From the NCBI GenBank assembly GCA_900757905.1, contig CAAEPN010000145.1, positions 1-5,376 of the forward strand: a DNA stretch of 5,376 nucleotides. Reading direction: 5' to 3'. This DNA is from Clostridia bacterium (GTDB lineage Bacteria; Bacillota; Clostridia; Oscillospirales; CAG-382). The number at the start of each line of letters is the position of its first letter. Position 1 is the first letter of the stretch. Under the pieces are notes generated by a model. That model was not told where the DNA came from. It saw only the letters and a program-made list of their open reading frames with translations, and searched no databases. Position numbers and translations under genes: made by a program. Positions 1 to 5,376 of the stretch are shown in pieces.

Positions 1-3000
1 CCGAATTTGACTATGCCGGCACACAAGCCTGCCTGGCTTTAAAAGAAGAAGGCTATGAAGTCGTTCTCGTCAACTCCAACCCGGCTACCATCATGACCGA
101 CACCGCCATTGCCGATAAGGTCTACATGGAGCCGTTAACGCTTGACTATCTTGCAAAAATCATCCGCCGCGAGCATCCCGACGCGCTCATTCCGGGACTT
201 GGCGGCCAAACCGGCTTAAATCTTGCCATGCAGCTTGAAAAGAGCGGCACGCTCGAAAAATGCGGCGTGGAGCTGCTCGGCACGTCGTCTGCCAGCATCG
301 AAATGGCCGAGGACAGAGAACTGTTCAAGGAGTTATGCGAACGCATCGGCGAACCGGTGCTGCCGTCGGTCATCACGCACACCATTGAAGAAGGCGTCGA
401 GGCCGGCAAAAAGATCGGCTATCCAGTCGTGCTTCGGCCGGCCTTCACGCTCGGCGGTACGGGCGGCGGCTTTGCCGACAACGAAGAAGAACTGCGCGAA
501 ACCATGAAAAACGCTTTAGAGCTTTCGCCGGTTCATCAGGTTTTGGTCGAAAAGAGCATCAAGGGCTACAAGGAGATCGAATACGAGGTCATGCGCGACG
601 CCAACGACACGGCCATTACCATTTGTAACATGGAAAACATCGACCCGGTCGGCATCCACACCGGCGACTCGATCGTCATCGCGCCCAGCCAGACCCTCAC
701 CAACAAGGAATATCAGCTTCTTCGCGACAGCGCTTTAAAGATCATCCGTGCGCTCAAGATCGAGGGCGGCTGCAACGTGCAGTTTGCGCTCGACCCGCTG
801 TCTTTTCAGTATTTCCTTATCGAAGTCAATCCGCGCGTTTCGCGTTCGTCCGCCCTTGCCTCCAAGGCGAGCGGCTATCCGATCGCACGCGTTTCGGCCA
901 AAATTTCCGTCGGGCTTCATCTCGATGAGATTCCGATTGCAAACACGCCGGCCAGCTTTGAACCGACGCTCGACTATGTAGTCACCAAAATGCCGCGTTT
1001 TCCGTTCGATAAATTTGCCGACGCCAACAATCACCTTTCCACACAGATGAAAGCGACCGGCGAGGTCATGAGCGTGGGAAGAACGTTAGAGGAAAGCTTG
1101 CTCAAAGCCATTCGTTCACTTGAGATCGGCGTATACCATCTGCACATGAAAAAGTTCGACGACTGGAAGTCCGAAGAGCTTCTCGAATACATCAAGGGCG
1201 GAACGGACGACCGTATTTTTGCGATTGCAAAAATGCTGCGCGACGGTGTTGACCTCGGCGTCATCTGCAATGCGACCGGCATTGACATGCTGTTCTTGGA
1301 AAAATTCCAAAACATCGTCGCTGCCGAGCGCGAAATTGCCGCCGGCAAGGACGACCCGGCCATTCTTCGCAAGGCGAAGCGCATGGGCTTCTGCGACCGC
1401 GCCATTGCCGACCTGTGGGGTGAAAAAGAGCTTGACGTGTTTGAAACGCGAAAGCTAAACGGCATTTTTCCGGTCTACAAGATGATCGACACCTGTGCCA
1501 GCGAATTCGAAAGCTATATTCCCTACTTCTATTCGACGTATGAGGATGAAAACGAATCGGTAGTCAGCGGCAAGAAAAAAGTCATCGTTCTCGGCTCTGG
1601 TCCTATCCGAATCGGTCAGGGCGTAGAATTCGACTATTCGACGGTTCATGCCATTATGACCATCAAGGACATGGGCTACGAAGCCATTATCATCAACAAC
1701 AATCCCGAAACCGTTTCGACCGACTACACCACCAGCGACAAGCTGTATTTCGAACCGCTCACGGTGGAGGACGTCACCAACATTATCGAGCTTGAAAAGC
1801 CTATCGTCGGCGTCATTGCAAGCCTTGGCGGCCAGACGGCCATCAATCTTGCCGAACCGCTGCGCCGCAGAGGCGTCAAGATCATCGGTACGGATGTGGA
1901 CGCGATCGAAAAAGCCGAAAACCGCGACGCCTTCGAAAAGGTCATGGAAAGCTTAAATATTCCGCAGCCGAAAGGCAAAGCTGTCACAAAGATCGAGGAC
2001 GGCATCAAAGCCGCTACCGAGATCGGCTACCCGGTTTTGGTTCGTCCGAGCTTTGTTCTCGGCGGCCGCGCCATGCAGCTTGTTTCCAACGAGGAAATGC
2101 TTCGCCACTACTTGCGCACCGCAGTCGAGATCGACGAGGACAAACCGGTGCTTGTCGATAAGTACATCTCCGGCAAAGAGTTGGAGGTAGACGCAGTCTG
2201 CGACGGCAAAGACGTATTTGTGCCGGGTATTATGGAGCTTATCGAACGCACCGGTATCCACTCGGGCGACAGCATAAGCGTATACCCGACCTTCAGCGTT
2301 TCAAGCAAGGTCAAGGAGCGCATTTTAAGCTACACCAAGCGTTTGGGACTTGGCATCGGCATTATCGGGCTTTATAACATTCAGTTTATCGTCAGCCCCA
2401 GTGAAAAGGTATATGTCATCGAGGTCAATCCGCGCTCCTCGCGTACCGTGCCGTTTCTTTCCAAATCGTCCGGCTACAGCCTTGCCGACATCGCGACCAA
2501 GGTCATTTTAGGCCAGAGCTTGCGCGATCAAGGCATTGACCAGCTCTACGGCAACGAAAAAGAGCGTTGGTACGTCAAAGTGCCGGCCTTCTCTTTCTCC
2601 AAGCTGCGCGGCATGGACGCCTACCTCTCGCCGGAAATGAAATCCACCGGCGAAGCCATCGGCTACGACAACAATATGACACGCGCGCTGTATAAGGCGC
2701 TTCAGGCTTCGGGCATGAATGTCGCCAACACCGGCAGTGTGCTCGTGACGGTTTCCGACAAGGACAAAGCGGAGGTTCTTCCGCTCATCAAGCGTTTTTA
2801 CAGCCTCGGCTTTGATATTGAAGCCACACACGGCACGTCGGTATTTTTGGAAAAGGCCGGCATCAAAAACCGCGAAAGAAAGCGCATTTCCGACGGCTCG
2901 AACGAAATTCCCGACGCTATCCGCAAGGGACTTATCAACTATGTCATCAACACGCGCGATTACGGCAGTGCCGATATGAACTCCGACGGCAACATGATCC

Positions 3001-3116
3001 GGCGCTGCGCCGTGGAAAACAACGTGACGGTCTTTACGTCACTTGATACGGTACGGGCGCTTTTAGACGTTCTCGAAGAAATCACCATGTGCGTTTCGAC
3101 CATTGACGCGAAATAA
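1..3116 (+). CDS. carB: Carbamoyl-phosphate synthase large subunit (5'-truncated by window edge)
   Basis: CarB uses two ATP, bicarbonate and glutamine-derived ammonia (from the small subunit CarA) to make carbamoyl phosphate for pyrimidine and arginine synthesis in the cytoplasm. The frame is open from base 3, before the first ATG at 93, and begins EFDYAGTQ, matching about residue 25 of E. coli CarB. The real start is therefore upstream and about 24 residues are missing. The visible 1037 residues show the family's duplicated plan. The first ATP-grasp half has RPAFTLGGTGGG (residue 145) and EVNPRVSR (274). An oligomerisation region lies near 400-520. The second half opens with GSGPIRIGQ (531) and has RPSFVLGG (681) and EVNPRSSR (807). 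A C-terminal MGS-like allosteric domain (about 909-1037) contains ATHGT and ends with TAA at 3114. The reading frame is unbroken and the length is normal. A terminator follows directly, so this is the last gene of its operon; carA is expected just upstream but is not visible. Confidence 0.97.
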   Translation, partial: EFDYAGTQACLALKEEGYEVVLVNSNPATIMTDTAIADKVYMEPLTLDYLAKIIRREHPDALIPGLGGQTGLNLAMQLEKSGTLEKCGVELLGTSSASIEMAEDRELFKELCERIGEPVLPSVITHTIEEGVEAGKKIGYPVVLRPAFTLGGTGGGFADNEEELRETMKNALELSPVHQVLVEKSIKGYKEIEYEVMRDANDTAITICNMENIDPVGIHTGDSIVIAPSQTLTNKEYQLLRDSALKIIRALKIEGGCNVQFALDPLSFQYFLIEVNPRVSRSSALASKASGYPIARVSAKISVGLHLDEIPIANTPASFEPTLDYVVTKMPRFPFDKFADANNHLSTQMKATGEVMSVGRTLEESLLKAIRSLEIGVYHLHMKKFDDWKSEELLEYIKGGTDDRIFAIAKMLRDGVDLGVICNATGIDMLFLEKFQNIVAAEREIAAGKDDPAILRKAKRMGFCDRAIADLWGEKELDVFETRKLNGIFPVYKMIDTCASEFESYIPYFYSTYEDENESVVSGKKKVIVLGSGPIRIGQGVEFDYSTVHAIMTIKDMGYEAIIINNNPETVSTDYTTSDKLYFEPLTVEDVTNIIELEKPIVGVIASLGGQTAINLAEPLRRRGVKIIGTDVDAIEKAENRDAFEKVMESLNIPQPKGKAVTKIEDGIKAATEIGYPVLVRPSFVLGGRAMQLVSNEEMLRHYLRTAVEIDEDKPVLVDKYISGKELEVDAVCDGKDVFVPGIMELIERTGIHSGDSISVYPTFSVSSKVKERILSYTKRLGLGIGIIGLYNIQFIVSPSEKVYVIEVNPRSSRTVPFLSKSSGYSLADIATKVILGQSLRDQGIDQLYGNEKERWYVKVPAFSFSKLRGMDAYLSPEMKSTGEAIGYDNNMTRALYKALQASGMNVANTGSVLVTVSDKDKAEVLPLIKRFYSLGFDIEATHGTSVFLEKAGIKNRERKRISDGSNEIPDAIRKGLINYVINTRDYGSADMNSDGNMIRRCAVENNVTVFTSLDTVRALLDVLEEITMCVSTIDAK

Positions 3117-3134
3117 CGGCAAGCGCTTCGCTTC

Positions 3135-3175
3135 GGCCGACCGATTCGATTTTTCGTTTCGGTCGGTCTTTTTTT
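3135..3175 (+). terminator. Rho-independent terminator of carB
   Basis: An 8-bp perfect stem, CCGACCGA (3137-3144) with TCGGTCGG (3159-3166), can be extended at the base by a G-U and a G-C pair. At the top it is capped, after a two-base mismatch, by CGA/TCG around a T-rich loop. Seven T residues follow (3169-3175). It starts 18 bases after the carB stop codon, so it should end the carB transcript and insulate the next gene. Confidence 0.93.
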
Positions 3176-3223
3176 GCGTTGTTTTCGCTTGTTTTCCCAA
3201 ATTGCCGTCTTTGACAGCAGGTC

Positions 3224-3253
3224 TTGACAAGCCGAATTCCGGTATGCTACAAT
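3224..3253 (+). promoter_or_regulatory. Promoter P1 (sigma-A type), distal promoter of the SLH gene
   Basis: A perfect -35 box TTGACA (3224-3229) is separated by 18 bp from a -10 box TACAAT (3248-3253, five of six consensus bases). TG at 3245-3246 gives an extended -10. Transcription would start near 3260. No terminator is visible between here and the SLH start codon, so P1 should read into that gene with a leader of about 290 nt. A second TTGACA at 3211 has no matching -10. Confidence 0.75.
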
Positions 3254-3278
3254 GGATTTAAACAAAAATCGGCAGATA

Positions 3279-3306
3279 CATTTTGACATGACAAAGATAC
3301 AAAATG
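3279..3306 (+). other. Small hairpin near the 5' end of the P1 leader
   Basis: CATTTTG (3279-3285) and CAAAATG (3300-3306) form a perfect but AT-rich 7-bp stem with a 14-nt loop. It lies about 20 nt into the predicted P1 transcript. It could be a 5' stabilising hairpin, though a stem this weak can also occur by chance. Confidence 0.3.
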
Positions 3307-3365
3307 CAATGGACAAATTTCTCCTATACGTGTAAAATTTTCTTGACGTCAGATAGAATACGTTC

Positions 3366-3428
3366 GTTTTGCCGTGGTCGAAAAATGCGAATATGGTTGG
3401 TATTTCGTCTTTACAACCACGGTAAGAC
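3366..3428. repeat. Long imperfect inverted repeat overlapping P2
   Basis: The left arm 3366-3384 and right arm 3410-3428 are inverted copies matching at 15 of 19 positions, with a perfect 7-bp core CCGTGGT / ACCACGG (3372-3378 and 3416-3422). As RNA, two of the four mismatches become G-U pairs. This gives an unbroken 13-bp stem (3366-3378 with 3416-3428) plus a few inner pairs around a loop of about 25 nt. No T-run follows, so it is not a terminator. It may be paired operators (cores centred 44 bp apart, about four helical turns) or an RNA structure in the P1 leader. Confidence 0.6.
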
Positions 3429-3438
3429 ATGATAGAAT
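3410..3438 (+). promoter_or_regulatory. Promoter P2 (sigma-A type), proximal promoter of the SLH gene
   Basis: A -35 box TTTACA (3410-3415) and a -10 box TAGAAT (3433-3438) are spaced by the optimal 17 bp, with TG at 3430-3431 giving an extended -10. Each hexamer has five of six consensus bases. The start point would be near 3445, leaving a leader of about 107 nt. The right arm of a long inverted repeat (3416-3428) sits inside the spacer, so a bound regulator or a fold in the P1 transcript could affect this site. Confidence 0.65.
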
Positions 3439-3489
3439 TTCTTTGACGTCCGTAAGGGAATTTCTGTATTTTAGCGGAGTTTTCTTTCT

Positions 3490-3503
3490 GTGTCGGCCGA
3501 CAC
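3490..3503. repeat. 14-bp perfect palindrome in the SLH leader
   Basis: GTGTCGGCCGACAC is perfectly self-complementary. With no spare bases for a loop it is better suited to binding a dimeric DNA-binding protein than to a stable intramolecular hairpin. It lies about 45 bp downstream of the predicted P2 start, a position where a repressor could block elongation. Confidence 0.4.
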
Positions 3504-3509
3504 GCGGCA

Positions 3510-3527
3510 GCGGTTCCGTATAACCGC
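3510..3527 (+). other. GC-rich hairpin just upstream of the ribosome binding site
   Basis: GCGGTT (3510-3515) pairs with AACCGC (3522-3527) around the six-base loop CCGTAT. The stem ends 10 bases before the Shine-Dalgarno sequence, separated by an A-rich stretch, so it would leave the site exposed rather than hide it. It is followed by an A-run and is not a terminator. A role in leader stability or translation is possible but unproven. Confidence 0.45.
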
Positions 3528-3537
3528 ACAAAAAATC

Positions 3538-3544
3538 AAAGGAG
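3538..3544 (+). promoter_or_regulatory. Shine-Dalgarno site deciding the SLH gene start
   Basis: AAAGGAG lies 7 bases before the ATG at 3552, an ideal spacing. The start it selects is followed immediately by a typical signal peptide, which confirms the choice. Another ATG at 3547-3549 is too close to the site and belongs to a different frame. Confidence 0.9.
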
Positions 3545-3551
3545 CGATGAC

Positions 3552-3629
3552 ATGAAAAAGAAAGTCCTTATCGGCTTTGCCGCAAGCGCTTTGCTTGCAT
3601 TCGGAGCTTTTTGCCCGTTTGCGAGTGCT
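3552..3629 (+). other. Sec signal peptide of the SLH protein
   Basis: Residues 1-26 show a lysine-rich start (MKKK), a hydrophobic run of about 18 residues and an ASA motif (residues 24-26) suited to signal peptidase I. An alternative cut after GFA (residue 30) is possible. The absence of Leu or Ala/Ser/Gly residues in the right places before Cys21 argues against a lipoprotein. Confidence 0.85.
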
Positions 3630-5376
3630 GCCGGCTTTGCCAAAGCAAACACCTACACTGCCGGTCTGTTCGGCGACGTTCCGGAATCCGAATGGTATGC
3701 TTCCTCGGTTTCTTCCGCGTATGAACTCGGTTTCATGAAAGGCATAAGCGAAAACCTCTTTTCTCCGGACGGCAGCATGACCGCCGCCGAAGCCATTACC
3801 ATCGCCGCGCGCGTTCATGACGCATATTATGCAAAAAACACGGTTTTTTCGCAAAACGGCGCACATTGGTATGATGAATATGTTTCGTATGCCGAAAAAA
3901 ACGGAATTATCGAAAAGAATATGTTCGGTACCGACGACTACGAAGATCCGGTCAAGAGAAGCGATATGGCACTTATCTTTTCGAACGCCGTGCCGGAGGA
4001 TTATCTCACCGCAAAAAACGCGGTCGATGAGATTCCGGACGTACCGGAGACCAACCGGTACTACGACCGGCTTCTTTTGCTCTACAAGGCAGGAGTTATT
4101 ATGGGTAACGACGAATTCGGCACTTTTTTGCCGAACAACAACATTACACGCGCGGAAGCGGCGGCAATCATCGGCCGTATCGCACTTCCCGGCACAAGAC
4201 TTGAAAAAACGCTCACCGACGCCAATTACGGCGACGCATACTATCTGACGCGCGACATGAAGAGCACCTTCCGCACAGGCGACGCCGGAAGCGCCATCAT
4301 TTCACCATGGTTCATCGACAAGCGCTTTTCGGAATCCTCCGGCGGCGACGGACTTTCCGACTTCAATCCGAGCGAAAAGGTCGAGGTCTGGCGCGACATT
4401 GACGACGTCTCGCGCGGTCTTTTGGGCTTTGATTTCATCGCCGACATCCAGTTCGGCAAAAGCGGCCTATACTTCAGCATTACCGACGACGGCAAAATGC
4501 CGCTTATGTCGCTTGACACCAGGGACGGCAAGTTCTTCTTGAACAACGTCGATACCGGCGTCGAGGTGAAAGACGGCACATATTACGTCAGCGTGAAAAT
4601 GGATCTCGACAAGCACACCGCCGAGCTTGTCCTAAACGGTCAAAAGATTGAAAAATCCTTTACGCTTCCGACCGTGACCGCCGCAAGGCTGTATATCGGC
4701 TCGGACGAAGAGGGCATTTCCTATGTCGTGATGAAGCGCTGCGACTTATACAAGGACTATCTTGTCAACGAGCGTTTTCTCATGCCGGAGGGCAGCGCAC
4801 TGACCGGCTGGGAGGTAACTGGCGACGCAGCCGTCGCAAGAACCGGCGGCGAGGTCAACAACGACTTCAACAGTGCGCGTCTTTCTGCGGGCGCAACTGC
4901 GAAAAAGAGCTTTAACAAGATATCCGGCAAGGTGGTTTTCGAGTCGTTCATGCTCTTCCCGACCGCCGCGGATACCGGCTTTATATCGCTTGCAAGCGGC
5001 GAGAATGAAGTGGCAAAATTTGTCATAAACGCCGACGGCATCTTCAAAGCCGACGGCACAAAGCTGCGCCACCATGTGAACAACATCTGGCAGACATTAC
5101 GCGTAGAGGCCGACACCATAACCGGCAGAGTCCTCTACAAGATCAACGGCAAAAAGGTCGGCGAATATGCATTTGATTCCGCCGCAGCCACGGTCGATAC
5201 CGTCACCTTCGGCGCAACATCCGGCACAGTTTACTTTGACGACGCCGTCGTGTTCCTCACGCACGAATACGACGATTACTGCCCGACGCCGAAACCGGTC
5301 GGCGACGACGGCTACGATACGCTGTTAAACATCTGCAATCTTTGGCACGACGGCACCGGCTGGGGCGCAGTCTCCG
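3552..5376 (+). CDS. Secreted SLH-domain protein, large surface protein (3'-truncated by window edge)
   Basis: The frame is open from ATG 3552 to the window edge, giving 608 residues with no stop. Residues 1-26 look like a Sec signal peptide: KKK, a hydrophobic core, then an ASA site with likely cleavage after residue 26. Cys21 is not in a lipobox. Three SLH domains follow: about 38-95 (FGDV, EWY), 103-147 (HWYDEYVSYAEKNGII) and 156-212 (IPDVP to ITRAEAAAIIGRI). Only the third carries canonical TRAE. SLH triplets bind secondary cell-wall polymer and anchor proteins on the Gram-positive surface. Two beta-rich modules (about 232-405 and 408-570) resemble concanavalin/LamG-like carbohydrate-associated folds. 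A further domain begins near 582 (GYDTLLNICNLWHDGTGWG) and is cut off. Its opening recalls GH99-like or WbsX-like proteins of gut Clostridia, but only from memory. The gene has its own promoters and stands apart from carB. The function is unproven; a surface carbohydrate-active protein is the best guess. Confidence 0.9.
   Translation, partial: MKKKVLIGFAASALLAFGAFCPFASAAGFAKANTYTAGLFGDVPESEWYASSVSSAYELGFMKGISENLFSPDGSMTAAEAITIAARVHDAYYAKNTVFSQNGAHWYDEYVSYAEKNGIIEKNMFGTDDYEDPVKRSDMALIFSNAVPEDYLTAKNAVDEIPDVPETNRYYDRLLLLYKAGVIMGNDEFGTFLPNNNITRAEAAAIIGRIALPGTRLEKTLTDANYGDAYYLTRDMKSTFRTGDAGSAIISPWFIDKRFSESSGGDGLSDFNPSEKVEVWRDIDDVSRGLLGFDFIADIQFGKSGLYFSITDDGKMPLMSLDTRDGKFFLNNVDTGVEVKDGTYYVSVKMDLDKHTAELVLNGQKIEKSFTLPTVTAARLYIGSDEEGISYVVMKRCDLYKDYLVNERFLMPEGSALTGWEVTGDAAVARTGGEVNNDFNSARLSAGATAKKSFNKISGKVVFESFMLFPTAADTGFISLASGENEVAKFVINADGIFKADGTKLRHHVNNIWQTLRVEADTITGRVLYKINGKKVGEYAFDSAAATVDTVTFGATSGTVYFDDAVVFLTHEYDDYCPTPKPVGDDGYDTLLNICNLWHDGTGWGAVS
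3663..4187 (+). other. Triple SLH domain region (cell-wall anchor)
   Basis: Residues 38-212 contain three SLH units, each with an aromatic/DV-type opening, a helix with a conserved 'A...G...G' turn and a closing helix. The motif at the TRAE position is TAAE in unit 1 (residues 77-80), KRSD in unit 2 (135-138) and canonical TRAE in unit 3 (199-202). In this family the TRAE arginine contributes to binding pyruvylated secondary cell-wall polymer, so unit 1 may bind weakly or be mainly structural. Confidence 0.88.
4245..5261 (+). other. Two consecutive beta-sandwich-like modules of the SLH protein
   Basis: Residues 232-405 and 408-570 share a layout. Both begin with a loop-rich strand segment, followed by alternating strands with a 'NG.K' turn (LNGQKI at 361-366, INGKKV at 531-536), and both end in a strand near the boundary (MKRCDLY at 394-400, FDDAVVF at 562-568). 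This pattern fits LamG/concanavalin-like folds or similar accessory carbohydrate-binding modules. The assignment rests on pattern only; no specific family or binding residues can be named. Confidence 0.5.

Larger units (their letters stand above)
3334..3450 (+). repeat. 17-bp direct repeat pair exactly 100 bp apart
   Basis: Positions 3334-3350 and 3434-3450 match at 14 of 17 bases and end in an identical TTGACGTC. A second shared octamer, GATAGAAT, occurs at 3352-3359 and 3431-3438; the latter copy contains the -10 box of P2. The first copy contains the palindrome TGACGTCA (3344-3351). The second copy overlaps the predicted P2 start point. They could be regulator sites or the remnant of a promoter-region duplication. 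Confidence 0.45.
3117..3551. other. Intergenic control region between carB and the SLH gene
   Basis: This 435-base stretch holds the carB terminator, two promoters, repeats and the leader of the SLH gene, but no credible gene. Two 15-codon ATG frames (3288-3335 and 3385-3432) lack a Shine-Dalgarno site. The longer minus-strand frames run into carB or the SLH gene and look like shadows of these. The segment from about 3180 to 3550 is visibly more AT-rich than the flanking genes, as expected of a regulatory region. No known riboswitch core was recognised. Confidence 0.8.

Noticed and set aside
3283..3310. Possible third promoter, TTGACA (3283) with TGCAAT (3305)
   Set aside because: The spacer is 16 bp and the -10 box matches only four of six bases without an extended element; too weak beside P1 and P2.
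3321..3325. CTCCT that could pair with the AGGAG of the SLH ribosome binding site
   Set aside because: Only five complementary bases over a distance of more than 200 nt, with no flanking complementarity; likely chance.
3288..3335. 15-codon ORF (MTKIQNAMDKFLLYV) in the P1 leader
   Set aside because: No Shine-Dalgarno sequence precedes it and it has no run of regulatory codons typical of a leader peptide.
3385..3432. 15-codon ORF (MRIWLVFRLYNHGKT) inside the inverted repeat
   Set aside because: No Shine-Dalgarno site is present, and the sequence is better explained by the repeat and promoter P2.
2960..3529. Minus-strand open frame of 189 codons across the carB end and the intergenic gap
   Set aside because: It overlaps the carB C-terminus, reads through the terminator and P1/P2, lacks a good ribosome binding site and has no recognisable protein pattern.
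3254..3551. Riboswitch (for example cyclic di-GMP) in the SLH leader
   Set aside because: No conserved riboswitch core was recognised, and the visible hairpins do not form a known aptamer layout.
3817..4248. Plus-strand open frame of 143 codons inside the SLH gene
   Set aside because: It lies in another frame of the SLH coding region, whose own frame gives clear SLH motifs; its translation is rich in Arg, Thr and Ser as shadow frames usually are.

Overview
The window comes from a bacterial chromosome of moderate GC content. The best fit is a Gram-positive member of the Clostridia, probably a gut-type Oscillospirales or Christensenellales relative. The pointers are the clostridial style of the carbamoyl-phosphate synthase large subunit (ending in a 'MNSDGNMIRR' segment), a secreted S-layer homology (SLH) protein and strong AGGAG-type ribosome binding sites. 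The lineage is inferred from these traits and was not computed.

Layout, left to right, everything on the + strand. Positions 1-3116 hold carB, the large subunit of carbamoyl-phosphate synthase. It lacks only about 24 N-terminal codons, which lie before the window. A strong intrinsic terminator (3135-3175) follows at once, so carB ends its transcription unit. Positions 3117-3551 are a 435-base gap without a credible gene but rich in signals: two good sigma-A type promoters about 185 bases apart, a long imperfect inverted repeat whose right arm fills the spacer of the second promoter, a 17-bp direct repeat exactly 100 bp apart, a 14-bp perfect palindrome, two small hairpins and a strong Shine-Dalgarno site. 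From 3552 the frame stays open to the window edge. This is a 608-codon 5' part of a large secreted protein: signal peptide, three SLH domains, two beta-sandwich-like modules and the start of a further domain cut off at 5376.

The two genes are functionally separate. CarB makes carbamoyl phosphate for pyrimidine and arginine synthesis in the cytoplasm. The SLH protein is exported and held on secondary cell-wall polymer, where its C-terminal part (mostly outside the window) probably acts on or binds carbohydrate. The most interesting part is the leader of the SLH gene, which looks like a two-promoter control region with possible operator or RNA-hairpin regulation, together with the unidentified downstream domain of the SLH protein. 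No mobile element, CRISPR array, tRNA or rRNA was seen.
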